64,000 bases of DNA from positions 1,143,628 through 1,207,627 of the forward strand of contig CP129495.1 of NCBI GenBank assembly GCA_030584185.1, given 5' to 3'. The translations under genes were made by a program, and so were the position numbers. Position 1 is the stretch's first letter. Each line of letters opens with the position of its first letter. The notes beneath the pieces are model-generated. The model made no database searches. It was not told the origin of the DNA and saw only the letters and a program-made list of their open reading frames with translations. Shown in pieces: positions 12,323 to 20,455 of this stretch. This stretch comes from Acidimicrobiia bacterium. GTDB lineage: Bacteria > Actinomycetota > Acidimicrobiia > Spongiisociales > UBA11373.

Positions 12323-12396
12323 GGCGACAACTCTAGAGAGGCGGCAACGTGTTGCTGCTCCACGGGCAGCCGGGAAGAAGGGGGGTCCGCTGAATC

Positions 12397-12756
12397 TCAG
12401 ATCGAGGCGCCGACCCCGAGGTCGGCTGCCGCCATCGCCAGGGCGCGGTCCCTGGTCCACAGCCCCACCCCGGCCAGGAGGGCAGAGGCCAGCAGGTGGA
12501 CGTCGACCCACCCCAGGCCCCGACCGGCTAGGCGGTGCCGCTCGAGCACCGACATGGCCTCTTCGTGACGGGCAACGGGCGCGGCGTCGAGCCTGCGGAG
12601 GAGCGAGAGGACCTCACCCCGACTGCTCGAGACCCCACAGGCCATCTCGCCGACCACGAACGGATGGGTCACCACGACCCCGTCGGCAAGGAGCGTCCCC
12701 AGTCGATCCTCCCCGCCACGCAGATGCGCGACCCAAACCGATGTGTCGACCAGCAT
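12397..12756 (-). CDS. vapC: VapC-type PIN-domain toxin
   Basis: A 119-residue PIN-domain ribonuclease. The acidic residues expected at the active site are present: Asp in MLVDTSVW at the start, Glu in VGEMACG, and Asp in GWVDVHLLASA and in WTRDRAL. Length and motif spacing match VapC toxins, which cut tRNA or rRNA. Its ATG at 12756 lies 3 nt after the stop codon of the antitoxin frame, so translation is coupled. The reading frame looks intact although the antitoxin frame upstream is disrupted. Confidence 0.9.
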   Translation of the reverse strand: MLVDTSVWVAHLRGGEDRLGTLLADGVVVTHPFVVGEMACGVSSSRGEVLSLLRRLDAAPVARHEEAMSVLERHRLAGRGLGWVDVHLLASALLAGVGLWTRDRALAMAAADLGVGASI

Positions 12757-12759
12757 GGA

Positions 12760-12948
12760 TCAGGCGGTCCGGCGACGCCTGCCGGGGATGCGGCGGGGTC
12801 GGATCCACCCAGAGCCGCCAGGCGGCGGGCACTCTCTCGTGCGATCAGCGCCCGCAGGCCCGCTCGCACCAGCGGACTTGCCTTCGATGCCGGAGAGCCG
12901 GCGTGCCTCGTCGAGGAGATCCTCGGCGATGATGAGGGTGGTTCGCAT
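12760..12948 (-). pseudogene. vapB: VapB-type antitoxin with a disrupted reading frame
   Basis: The ATG at 12948 opens MRTTLIIAEDLLDEARRLSG, the usual ribbon and first helix of VapB. The expected second helix (LVRAGLRALIARESARRL) is encoded in a different frame of the same strand, so one extra base lies near 12870-12880. The terminal RRIPGRRRRTA and the stop at 12760, 3 nt before vapC, are again in the first frame, so a compensating shift lies near 12790-12810. The result is a normal-length frame with a scrambled middle of about 25 codons. Either two indels have inactivated or altered the antitoxin, or the sequence has two errors. Confidence 0.7.
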
Positions 12949-12983
12949 GCATATGCGTATGCCAGTCTGATATGCAGAGTCAA
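12949..12983 (-). promoter_or_regulatory. Candidate vapBC promoter and operator
   Basis: On the minus strand TTGACT (12978-12983) is followed after 16 nt by CATACG (12956-12961), a plausible -35/-10 pair. This would start transcription at or next to the vapB ATG (12948), giving a leaderless mRNA. The perfect palindrome GCATATGC (12949-12956) overlaps the predicted start point, and related ATATGC half-sites lie upstream; this fits autoregulation by VapBC. Confidence 0.45.
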
Positions 12984-13094
12984 AGGGCCAGAACTTGGAG
13001 AGCGGCGCTGTCGGAGGATCGCCATCGAAAGTCGTCCCTGGTTGCCGGCGGTGAGTCGTCTATCGACCGCAGCCGGCTGCGAGGCGTTCGCCCG

Positions 13095-14009
13095 CTACCG
13101 CCCGAACAGGGCCCGGAAGAAGAACCACAGGTTGGCCGGCCTCTCGGCGATGCGCCTGGTCAGGTACGGGTACCAGGCCTCGCCGAAGGGGATGTACACC
13201 CGCATGTCCCGGCCGTCGGCGACAAGCTGCTTCTGTAGCTTTCCCCTGATGCCGTACAGCATCTGGAACTCCCACGGCGCCCTGCGCTCACCGGCCAGGG
13301 CGAGTGCAGCCCGAACCCGGCCCTCGTCGTGGGTGGCGACCGCCGGCATCACGCCCTCGGCCGCCATCAGCGTCTTCAGCAGGGCGTCGTAGGCGGCATC
13401 GATCTCACCCCGGCTGCGAAGTGCCACCTCCTCGGACTCGTCGTAGGCGCCCTTGCACAGGCGGACGTGCCCCCCGAGGGGGATGATCCGGTCCAAGTCG
13501 TCCGGGGTGCGCCGCAGGTACGCCTGGATGGCGACCCCCAAGTTCCCGTGTGCCCGCTGGGCACGCTCGTAGAACCCGAGGGTGGTCTCGGTGAAGGCAC
13601 TCTCCTCCATGTCGATGGTGACCGTCAGCCCGAGGGCGACGGCACGCGATGCGATTGCGTCCAGGAGGCGCTCGCACAGGGCCTCGTCGAGCCCCATGCC
13701 CAATTGGGTGAGCTTCACCGACACGTTGGCCGCCAGGCCTTCGGCGGCGATCCTCTCCAGGCAGGCCAGGTACTCGGCCCCGGCCCGCTCGGCCGATTCG
13801 GCGTCGGTGACGTGCTCCCCGAGTAGATCGAGCGAAACGACCGCCCCGCCTTCGATGACCCTGCGGGCGGCGTCCACGGCCTCGTCGAGGGTCTCTCCGG
13901 CGACGAAGCGCAGAGCGACCCTTCGACCCACCCGGGTGCGGGTGAACAGCCGCCGCACCCAACGCCAGCTGGTCACCGCCAGGACGACACGGATCACGAG
14001 GCCTCTCAT
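13095..14009 (-). CDS. Proline dehydrogenase
   Basis: A 304-residue monofunctional, FAD-dependent proline dehydrogenase, which oxidises L-proline to pyrroline-5-carboxylate at the membrane. Family segments are present: SVKLTQLG, TIDMEES, AIQAYLRRT, RLCKGAYDE, ATHDE, and near the end YPYLTRRIAERPANL, whose two Arg bind the substrate carboxylate. Length fits the single-domain type rather than PutA. The ATG (14009) overlaps the stop of the upstream gene, proC, by 4 nt (ATGA), so the two are translationally coupled. No P5C dehydrogenase gene is seen. Confidence 0.93.
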   Translation of the reverse strand: MRGLVIRVVLAVTSWRWVRRLFTRTRVGRRVALRFVAGETLDEAVDAARRVIEGGAVVSLDLLGEHVTDAESAERAGAEYLACLERIAAEGLAANVSVKLTQLGMGLDEALCERLLDAIASRAVALGLTVTIDMEESAFTETTLGFYERAQRAHGNLGVAIQAYLRRTPDDLDRIIPLGGHVRLCKGAYDESEEVALRSRGEIDAAYDALLKTLMAAEGVMPAVATHDEGRVRAALALAGERRAPWEFQMLYGIRGKLQKQLVADGRDMRVYIPFGEAWYPYLTRRIAERPANLWFFFRALFGR

Positions 14010-14830
14010 GACCGTCCGGCGGCCCTCTCGCCGAGCTCCCGGGACCGCTGCGCCGCCGCCCGCACCGCGTCCTCGACCAGCGCCCGGAAGCCCCGCTCCT
14101 CCAGGATGTGCACCGCTGCCGCCGTGGTCCCGCCAGGGCTGGTCACCTGCGCCCGCAGCCGGGCCGGTGTCAGGTCGGACCGGGCGAGCAACAGGCCGGC
14201 GCCCCGGATCGTCTGCTCGACCAGCTTCTCGGCGGCGTGCCAGGGCAGCCCCTCGCGGATCGCCGCCTCCACCAGGGCCTCGGCGAGGATGAACACATAG
14301 GCGGGCCCGGTGCCCGACACCGCGGTGACCGCATCGAGGAGCGACTCGTCGAGGATCACGGTCTCGCCCACCGCCGCCAGCACGGTCTGCGCCCGACGCA
14401 TTGCCTCGTCACCGGCATGGCTTCCGGCGGCGAGAGCGGTCACCCCTTGGGCGATCTGAGCCGGCGTGTTGGGCATCGCCCGCACGACGGGAACTTCGCC
14501 GAGAGCCGCCTCGAACACCGCCGTGGGTACGCCGGCCGCCAGGGAGACCACGACCTGATCGGGGCCGATCGATCCCGAGCACTGCTCGAGAAGGCGCGGG
14601 ACGTCACCCGGCTTCACCGAGACCACGACGACATCGCGTCCGACGGCGGCGGCGGCCGGGTCGAGCAGGCAGGAGCAGCCGATCGTCTTCTCCACCTCGG
14701 CCCGACGCTCCTCGCGACGGGCCACCAGTGCCAGCGAGTCGATCGTCCACCCGGCGGCGAGCAGCCCGCCGGCCAGGGCCTCGCCCATGGCGCCAGCACC
14801 GAGGATGGCCACTGTGGGATGCGGGTTCAC
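14006..14830 (-). CDS. proC: Pyrroline-5-carboxylate reductase
   Basis: A 274-residue ProC, which reduces P5C to L-proline with NAD(P)H. It has the Rossmann motif VAILGAGAMGEAL at the N-terminus, VSVKPGDV and RAMPNTPAQI in the middle, and the C-terminal helical signature SGTGPAYVFILAEAL with SPGGTTAAA. The GTG at 14830 places the Rossmann strand a few residues from the start, as in the family; longer upstream extensions have no similarity. It overlaps the proline dehydrogenase gene by 4 nt, so opposing enzymes are made from one message. Confidence 0.93.
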   Translation of the reverse strand: MNPHPTVAILGAGAMGEALAGGLLAAGWTIDSLALVARREERRAEVEKTIGCSCLLDPAAAAVGRDVVVVSVKPGDVPRLLEQCSGSIGPDQVVVSLAAGVPTAVFEAALGEVPVVRAMPNTPAQIAQGVTALAAGSHAGDEAMRRAQTVLAAVGETVILDESLLDAVTAVSGTGPAYVFILAEALVEAAIREGLPWHAAEKLVEQTIRGAGLLLARSDLTPARLRAQVTSPGGTTAAAVHILEERGFRALVEDAVRAAAQRSRELGERAAGRS

Positions 14831-14922
14831 GGGGGCGAGTGTACGGAACGCCAACCGGCACTCGGCGACACCGGGCGGCTGCCGCTGCGCGGCGATCGTC
14901 GGGAACCCGCGAGAATGACCGG

Positions 14923-15303
14923 ATGCCACCGATCGGCCAACAGATCACCTTCCTGTACGTGTCCGACCTCCATCGCTCCGCCGGGTTCTACGGCGGCACG
15001 CTGGGCCTGGAGATGGTGCTCGATCAGGGCGACTGCCGCATCTACCGGGTGGGTGGCGACGCCTACCTGGGAATCTGCGAGCGAACCGGCGATCACGCGA
15101 CCTCAGGGATGCTGCTCACCCTGGTCACCGACGAGGTGGACGACTGGCACGAACGCCTGGTCGAGGCCGGTGTGACCGTGGAGCAGGCCCCGGCCACCAA
15201 CGACACCTACCGCATCCGGCACGCCTTCTACCGAGACCCCGACGGACACCGGGTCGAGGTGCAGCGCTTCGACGACCCCGACTGGAGCGGAACCCCGGGC
15301 TAG
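14923..15303 (+). CDS. VOC-superfamily (glyoxalase/dioxygenase-fold) protein
   Basis: A 126-residue single-module VOC protein, with two beta-alpha-beta-beta-beta halves: TFLYVSDLHRSAGFYGGTLGLEM at the start (shown as the first half) and HAFYRDPDGHRVEVQRF at the end. Candidate metal ligands are His and Glu in the second half. The family ranges from glyoxalases to resistance proteins and dioxygenases; the substrate cannot be told from the sequence. The ATG at 14923 is divergent from proC by 92 bp. Confidence 0.85.
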   Translation: MPPIGQQITFLYVSDLHRSAGFYGGTLGLEMVLDQGDCRIYRVGGDAYLGICERTGDHATSGMLLTLVTDEVDDWHERLVEAGVTVEQAPATNDTYRIRHAFYRDPDGHRVEVQRFDDPDWSGTPG

Positions 15304-15326
15304 AGGGTGGGCTCCGGCCGGCCCGG

Positions 15327-16616
15327 TCATTCGTCGGCAACGGGCTCCGGCGGACGCCTGGCGAGTATCCACCCGACCAGGGCGGCGAAGAAGAGGATCA
15401 GGACGTCCCCCGTGTAGCGGTAGCGCGGCTTCGCCCAGTAGATGGCCGTTCTGAGGAACCAGATGGAGCCGATCAACGGCAGGATCAGGGTCCACATCTC
15501 CCGGGTCCATCTCCTCAGCGCCAGGACCGAGAGGGCGCCCATCACCAGGGTGGTGGCGGCGCTGAACCGCAGCGCCTCCTCCAGGAGCCTGATGCCGAAC
15601 ACCTCGCGCCGGACGATGAGGGACGGATCGTTGCGGTCCCCGTTCCCGGCCACGTAATGGGTGCTCCAGTACAGGGCGTACTCCGGATTCGCCAGCAGTT
15701 GAAGCGTCCCGAAGGGGACGTTCTCGAAGATCCGCAGCGGGTTCTCGCCCAGGTACTCCCAAGCCAGCTGCCAGCCGAGCCGATTGGCCTCCCGGTTGCT
15801 CAGCCCCTCGAACGGCTGGCCTTCCGGGTACCAGCCGTAGATGCCGGTGTCGTTGTGGGCGAAGTAGAAGTTGATCCCGGCCCCGGTGGAGAGGCCGCTT
15901 CCGACGTCCTCCACCGATGCGTTCCGAACCTGCCAGGGCACCACGACCAGGAACACGCCTGCGATCAACAGTGGCACCGCCCGCAGGGACTGTCGCCACG
16001 TTCGGGAGGGCGAGCCCAGGAAGACGAACAGGAGCAGAGCGGGCAGGTAGAAGACCCCCTCGCCCCGGGTCAGCATCGCCATTCCCAGGACGGCGCCGGC
16101 GGCGAACAGATGCCGGCGTCCCGCACCTTCGTTCCATCTCAGCAGGAGCAACAGGGTGATCATCACCAGGGCCACGAACAGGTGCTCGGTGGCCAGGACC
16201 GGCGAGAAGAACACGAAGAGGGGCAGGCCGGCGAACATGCCTGCCGCCGCCAACGCCGCCCCCCGGCTTCGAAGCACCCGCGTCCCGACTGCGTGGATGA
16301 GGGGAATGGTGGCAGTGCTCAGCGTGGCCATCCCCACCGCCAGCCAACGGTCCGAGCGCGACACGACCGCCCAAACCGCCAGGTACAGGGGCTGACCGGG
16401 TAGATAGAAGGTCGTCTTCTCCGGGTACCCCAACTGCCCATGGTCGAGCAGCCCGAATGCGAGCTCCTTGTAGAAGTGCCAATCCGAAATCGGCTGCGGG
16501 TCGGCGTACAGGATCCAGGAGAGCCGGACCAGGAAGCCGGCGGCGACGATCACCACCAGCGGGCGGTTGGCGGCGGGCAGTGACGAGAGTGCCCGACGTG
16601 GCGCGCTGGGGGTCAT
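15327..16616 (-). CDS. GT-C family membrane glycosyltransferase (family 39-like)
   Basis: A 429-residue polytopic membrane protein with about ten hydrophobic helices. The first extracytoplasmic loop carries an acidic motif (QPISDWHFYKELA) followed by PGQPLYLAV, the layout of dolichyl/polyprenyl-phosphate-dependent transferases such as the PMT and ArnT groups. The acceptor and sugar are unknown. The ATG at 16616 gives the first helix at residue 20; an upstream in-frame extension has no membrane or family character. It is divergent, across 193 bp, from the first CWB2 protein gene, and may glycosylate exported proteins or lipid-linked glycans. Confidence 0.75.
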   Translation of the reverse strand: MTPSAPRRALSSLPAANRPLVVIVAAGFLVRLSWILYADPQPISDWHFYKELAFGLLDHGQLGYPEKTTFYLPGQPLYLAVWAVVSRSDRWLAVGMATLSTATIPLIHAVGTRVLRSRGAALAAAGMFAGLPLFVFFSPVLATEHLFVALVMITLLLLLRWNEGAGRRHLFAAGAVLGMAMLTRGEGVFYLPALLLFVFLGSPSRTWRQSLRAVPLLIAGVFLVVVPWQVRNASVEDVGSGLSTGAGINFYFAHNDTGIYGWYPEGQPFEGLSNREANRLGWQLAWEYLGENPLRIFENVPFGTLQLLANPEYALYWSTHYVAGNGDRNDPSLIVRREVFGIRLLEEALRFSAATTLVMGALSVLALRRWTREMWTLILPLIGSIWFLRTAIYWAKPRYRYTGDVLILFFAALVGWILARRPPEPVADE

Positions 16617-16809
16617 CGAGAGGCACGATACAGGCCCACTCTGGCCGGGGCCCGGACCGGCCAGCCGGATGATCACGCCGCATGGGTTGAACGGTTGCGC
16701 ACCCCCGTGTCGCCAATCCTTCCGAGAAGGTGGCCAATCCCAGGGACTAAACCAGGTCGCGATTAGCGTCGAAGAACACTCGAAGCCCTCCGCGACGCGA
16801 GGAGCGGCG

Positions 16810-19194
16810 ATGAGAGCGAGATGCAGCATCTTCCTGTTGTGCGCGGCCGTGATGGCGGTCGGGCCGACGGCACACGCCTCCGCGCCCGAGCCGGAAGCCC
16901 TCCCCTCGTTCAACGAGTCCCCCGGATGCGACGCCCTGTACGGAGTCAGCGGCCCGCTTGCCGATGAACCTGGACTGATCCCCATGTCGGCGCCGGTGTA
17001 CGGGCCCTGGGGGGACTTCTACGGCCGCACCATCGCCCAGATCCACTCCCAGCTGGTGCCGGTACAGCTGCCGGGTCAGTCGAAAACGCTGTACGTGCAT
17101 CAGCGCGTCCTACCCGCCTTCCAGCAGGTGCTGGCCAACCTGGCCGCCGAACAGGCTGCGGGCAACACCTACCCGATCACCTCGAACACGTGGTCGTGGA
17201 GCCGCTACACCATCTCCCCCACCCGCAAGATGTCGTTCCACGCCGCCGGAGCGGCGATCGACGTCAACTCCCCCGCCAACCCCTATCGCGCCGACAACGT
17301 CCTGATCACCAACATGCCCGACTGGTTCGTCAGGGCCTGGACCGACGCCGGCTGGTGCTGGGGTGGCCAGTGGCAGACCATCAAGGATCCGATGCACTTC
17401 TCATGGAAGGGCCCGATCCACACGCCGGGGTTCGTGATGCCGCCGCCACAGCCTCCGCTCGTGGCGGCAGCTCCTTTCACCGCCGAGGTGAGCTACGACG
17501 TGCGGCTGCCGCGTCTCGCCGAGAGCGACCGCTTCACTGTGGCGGACATCGATCGCGACGGGGCCGCCGACGTCGTCCGCCTGTCGATCACGAACACCGG
17601 CAAGGTCAGCCTCCACGCCGCCACCGCCCGCAACGACTTCCACTGGACGGAGAACTGGGGCACCACCGCCGCTGCTCCCACCGATGTGTCGGCCCAGGCG
17701 ATGCTGGCCGACCTCACCGCCGACGGACGGCCCGACCTGGTGTTCGTCCGATCGGACGGCAGCGGCTCGATCGTGCTCGAGGGCTTCGCCCACACCGGGG
17801 GTGGCACCCTTCCCACCCTGGCGCCGATCACCACCTACGCCCCGTACGACCCCGAGGCGGTCCACTTCATCGACGACCTCGACCGCGACGGAAAGGCCGA
17901 CCTGTTCGTGGTCCGACCCGGAAACCCGGCCACCGTCGAGGTCTGGCTAGGTCCCGGGTTCGACGACGTCGCCGCCGCCACGCTGACGGCCGTCCCGTTC
18001 ACCGGCACCCGGTTCACCATCGGGGACCGCGACGTCGACGGCGTTCCCGACCTCTACGCCCTCACTTCAGAAGGCTCGCTCGTCGCCCACACCGGTGCAT
18101 CGGGGTTCACCTCGACCATCAACTCTTCGACCGGTCTCGGACAGGCGTCGGAGCAGGTTCACGGGGCCGACCTCGACGGCGACGGCCACACCGACCTGAT
18201 GCTGGTCGGTGCCGACGGGGCGATGAGGCTTCGCCGAGGCGGCGACTCCAGCCACTATCCCGGGGCCTGGCACCGATTGCGCACCCACCGGGTGACCCGG
18301 ATCGGCGGCGACACCCGCTACGCCACCGCGGCCGCCATCTCGGCGCTCGAGTTCCCCAACCCGAACGGCGTGACCACTGCGTTCGTGGCCACCGGGGACG
18401 ACTTCCCGGATGCCCTCTCCGGCGCCGCCGTCGCCGGAAAGCTGGGGGCGCCGTTGCTGCTCACCACGACGCTCGGCCTTCCCGCCGTGACCCGCATCGA
18501 ACTGGAACGGCTGCAACCAGACCGGATCGTCGTGCTCGGCGGTGAGCAGGCCGTCGGCCCGGAGGTGGTCGAAGCACTGGAAAGGATCGCCCCGGTGACC
18601 CGACTCGCTGGAGCCACCCGTTACGCCACCGCAGTCGAGATCTCGCGGTTCGGCTTCCCCGACTCGGCACCGGCCGACAGGGTGGTCGTCGCCGCAGGGA
18701 CCGGTTTCGCCGACGCCCTGGCGGGAAGCCCGGCGGCGGTGGCGTGGAACGGCCCCCTGCTGCTCACCGAGCCCGGCGCCCTTCCCGACGTGGTCCGGGC
18801 CGAGATCGAGCGCCTCCAGCCGGCCGAGATCGTGCTCCTCGGCGGAACCGCCGTGGTCTCGCCGGCGGTGGAGGCCGAACTGGCGCTGCTGGCACCCACG
18901 AGGCGAATCGCCGGAGGTGACCGATACGCCACATCGGCCGCCCTGGCCGCAGAGGCTCTCCCGTCGGCCGATCGGATCTTCCTCGCCACGGGAGACGACT
19001 TCCCCGACGCCCTCGCCGGAGCGGCGGCCGCCGCCGCGTCGGGTTCACCGATCCTGCTGGTCGGCACCGACAGCGTTCCACCATCGGTACGGACGAGGAT
19101 CCTGGCAATGGGGACCTACGAACTGATGCTGCTGGGCGGCCCCGCCGCAGTCTCGGCCGATGTCGAGTCGGTGATCGCAATGCTGGGCATGTAG
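16810..19194 (+). CDS. Secreted M15-type peptidase with FG-GAP/VCBS-like repeats and three CWB2 repeats
   Basis: A 794-residue exported protein. After a signal peptide (residues 1-27, ending THASA-like) comes a VanY/M15C-type D,D-carboxypeptidase domain with SFHAAGAAIDV (about 140-150) and DPMHFSW (about 194-200), giving the expected His-x6-Asp and downstream His zinc ligands. Residues 220-490 hold several DxDxDGxxD-type calcium loops (DIDRDGAADV, DLDRDGKADL, DRDVDGVPDL, DLDGDGHTDL), as in FG-GAP/VCBS propellers. Three CWB2 repeats (about 495-794) start at GGDTRYATA, AGATRYATA and AGGDRYATS. It probably trims peptidoglycan peptides while bound to the wall. The ATG at 16810 follows GAGGAG. First gene of the CWB2 cluster. 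Confidence 0.88.
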   Translation: MRARCSIFLLCAAVMAVGPTAHASAPEPEALPSFNESPGCDALYGVSGPLADEPGLIPMSAPVYGPWGDFYGRTIAQIHSQLVPVQLPGQSKTLYVHQRVLPAFQQVLANLAAEQAAGNTYPITSNTWSWSRYTISPTRKMSFHAAGAAIDVNSPANPYRADNVLITNMPDWFVRAWTDAGWCWGGQWQTIKDPMHFSWKGPIHTPGFVMPPPQPPLVAAAPFTAEVSYDVRLPRLAESDRFTVADIDRDGAADVVRLSITNTGKVSLHAATARNDFHWTENWGTTAAAPTDVSAQAMLADLTADGRPDLVFVRSDGSGSIVLEGFAHTGGGTLPTLAPITTYAPYDPEAVHFIDDLDRDGKADLFVVRPGNPATVEVWLGPGFDDVAAATLTAVPFTGTRFTIGDRDVDGVPDLYALTSEGSLVAHTGASGFTSTINSSTGLGQASEQVHGADLDGDGHTDLMLVGADGAMRLRRGGDSSHYPGAWHRLRTHRVTRIGGDTRYATAAAISALEFPNPNGVTTAFVATGDDFPDALSGAAVAGKLGAPLLLTTTLGLPAVTRIELERLQPDRIVVLGGEQAVGPEVVEALERIAPVTRLAGATRYATAVEISRFGFPDSAPADRVVVAAGTGFADALAGSPAAVAWNGPLLLTEPGALPDVVRAEIERLQPAEIVLLGGTAVVSPAVEAELALLAPTRRIAGGDRYATSAALAAEALPSADRIFLATGDDFPDALAGAAAAAASGSPILLVGTDSVPPSVRTRILAMGTYELMLLGGPAAVSADVESVIAMLGM

Positions 19195-19280
19195 CCCAGC
19201 CTGGGCCCTGGAAATCAACCAGTCTCGGGAAGAGGCATGACAAGATCCCCGGCGTCGGCGACGTCACCGAGGAGGCACGC

Positions 19281-20123
19281 ATGTGGTCCCGCACCGTTCC
19301 AAGCAGGCGCGAGCTGGTGGCCTGGGCCCTCGCCATAGGCCTCACGGTCTCGACGGTCGCGGCACTCCGCTCCGACCAAGCCGCCGATGCCGCCGGCTCA
19401 GGCCCCGCCACCGGCGTCGCCTACCTCGCCACCGGTGCCAACTTCCCCGACGCGCTGGGGGCGGCGGCCACCGCCGCCCTCGGGCTCGGACCGGTGCTGC
19501 TCGTGAAGCAGAACGAGATCCCGACGCGCACGATGGAAGAGCTCTACAGGCTCACGCCGCCGACCATCTACATCGTGGGCGGTACCGCCGTGATCTCGAG
19601 CGGGGTCGAGGCCACGCTCGGGGCACTCCCGTGGTCGCCCGCCGTCGTCCGCATCGGAGGCTCCGATCGCTACGACACCGCGGCCGACCTCTCAGAGGCG
19701 CAGTTCCCGACGACAGGCCTGTACCCGCGAGCCGCCCATGTGAAGGCCGAAGGCGGCCTCGCCGGCACCAGCTCCGGCACCGTGACCCTGCTCACGCTCA
19801 CGATCGAAGCCCCGGCGCCCGGCATCCTGATCGTGAACGCGGGAGCCGACTTCCTGGCCACCAGTGGCACACTCGGGGTGAATTGCTGGATCGATGTGGG
19901 TGCGGCAACGGTGCCGGGCTCCAGCCGCGAACTCGACCTGGACTCCACCAACATCGCCGACGGCATCTGCACGACCCAGGCGGCGCTGATCGTCGACGAC
20001 GGCACCCACACCGTGGAGTTCGAGGCGCAGTACTTCACCACGGGCTCCGCCTACTCGCGGACCCTGACCGCGGTCTGGTACCCGTTCGACGGCGAGGGCG
20101 CGGTCCCGATACCGGTTCCCTGA
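19281..20123 (+). CDS. Short secreted protein with one truncated and one interrupted CWB2 repeat
   Basis: A 280-residue protein with a signal or anchor helix at residues 10-30. It enters a CWB2 repeat in the middle (VAYLATGANFPDALG to IVGGTAVISSGV), lacking the usual first third. It then starts a second repeat (IGGSDRYDTAADLSEAQFP), which stops abruptly and passes into a beta-rich domain of about 125 residues (VTLLTLTIEAPAPG to VWYPF) with two Cys. So it cannot form the three-repeat unit of its neighbours. ATG 19281 is preceded by GAGGAGG. It may derive from a larger CWB2 gene by deletion and fusion. The C-terminal domain is not recognised. Confidence 0.8.
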   Translation: MWSRTVPSRRELVAWALAIGLTVSTVAALRSDQAADAAGSGPATGVAYLATGANFPDALGAAATAALGLGPVLLVKQNEIPTRTMEELYRLTPPTIYIVGGTAVISSGVEATLGALPWSPAVVRIGGSDRYDTAADLSEAQFPTTGLYPRAAHVKAEGGLAGTSSGTVTLLTLTIEAPAPGILIVNAGADFLATSGTLGVNCWIDVGAATVPGSSRELDLDSTNIADGICTTQAALIVDDGTHTVEFEAQYFTTGSAYSRTLTAVWYPFDGEGAVPIPVP

Positions 20124-20455
20124 ACTCCTGCCGTCGAGTTTCGGCGGGTCGGCGCCCATCCCGCGTGGTGGCCCGGAGGGCCGTGGGTCGTGCCTGCGTC
20201 CGGCTAGTAGTACTGCCCCGGCAGAGCCTGCATCAGCCCACTTCGCGGCCAAGGCACCCGATCCACAGGCAGAGCGAGCCGCTCCCGACGGATCCCAACC
20301 ACTCCCTGCGGAACAGCCATCACCCCGACGGCCACCGAGCGATCACCGATCAACTCGAAACAGCACTAAAGGGCACCGGTGACTAGCCCGATGGACCCTC
20401 TGACCATGGTCATCACATCGAAGAGGCCGTGGCGAGACCAACTCAGGAGAGCGTG
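20124..20455. other. 332-bp intergenic region, no gene seen
   Basis: Between two CWB2 genes on the plus strand. No frame with coding character was found. It contains a perfect 12-bp palindrome TGACCATGGTCA at 20401-20412, 44 bp before the downstream ATG, and a Shine-Dalgarno AGGAGA at 20445-20450. No convincing terminator for the upstream gene was found. Confidence 0.6.
20401..20412. promoter_or_regulatory. 12-bp perfect palindrome, possible operator
   Basis: TGACCATGGTCA lies 44 bp upstream of the ATG of the FN3/CWB2 gene, in a place where a dimeric regulator could act. There is no independent support for function. Confidence 0.25.

Noticed and set aside
15103-16737. A longer minus-strand frame through the VOC and GT-C genes
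   Set aside because: Different frame from the membrane protein, with Arg/Gly-rich shadow composition.
19195-19220. Inverted repeat GCCCAGCCTGGGC after the M15/CWB2 gene as a terminator
   Set aside because: The central loop would be one base, which cannot form a hairpin; no alternative stem is convincing.
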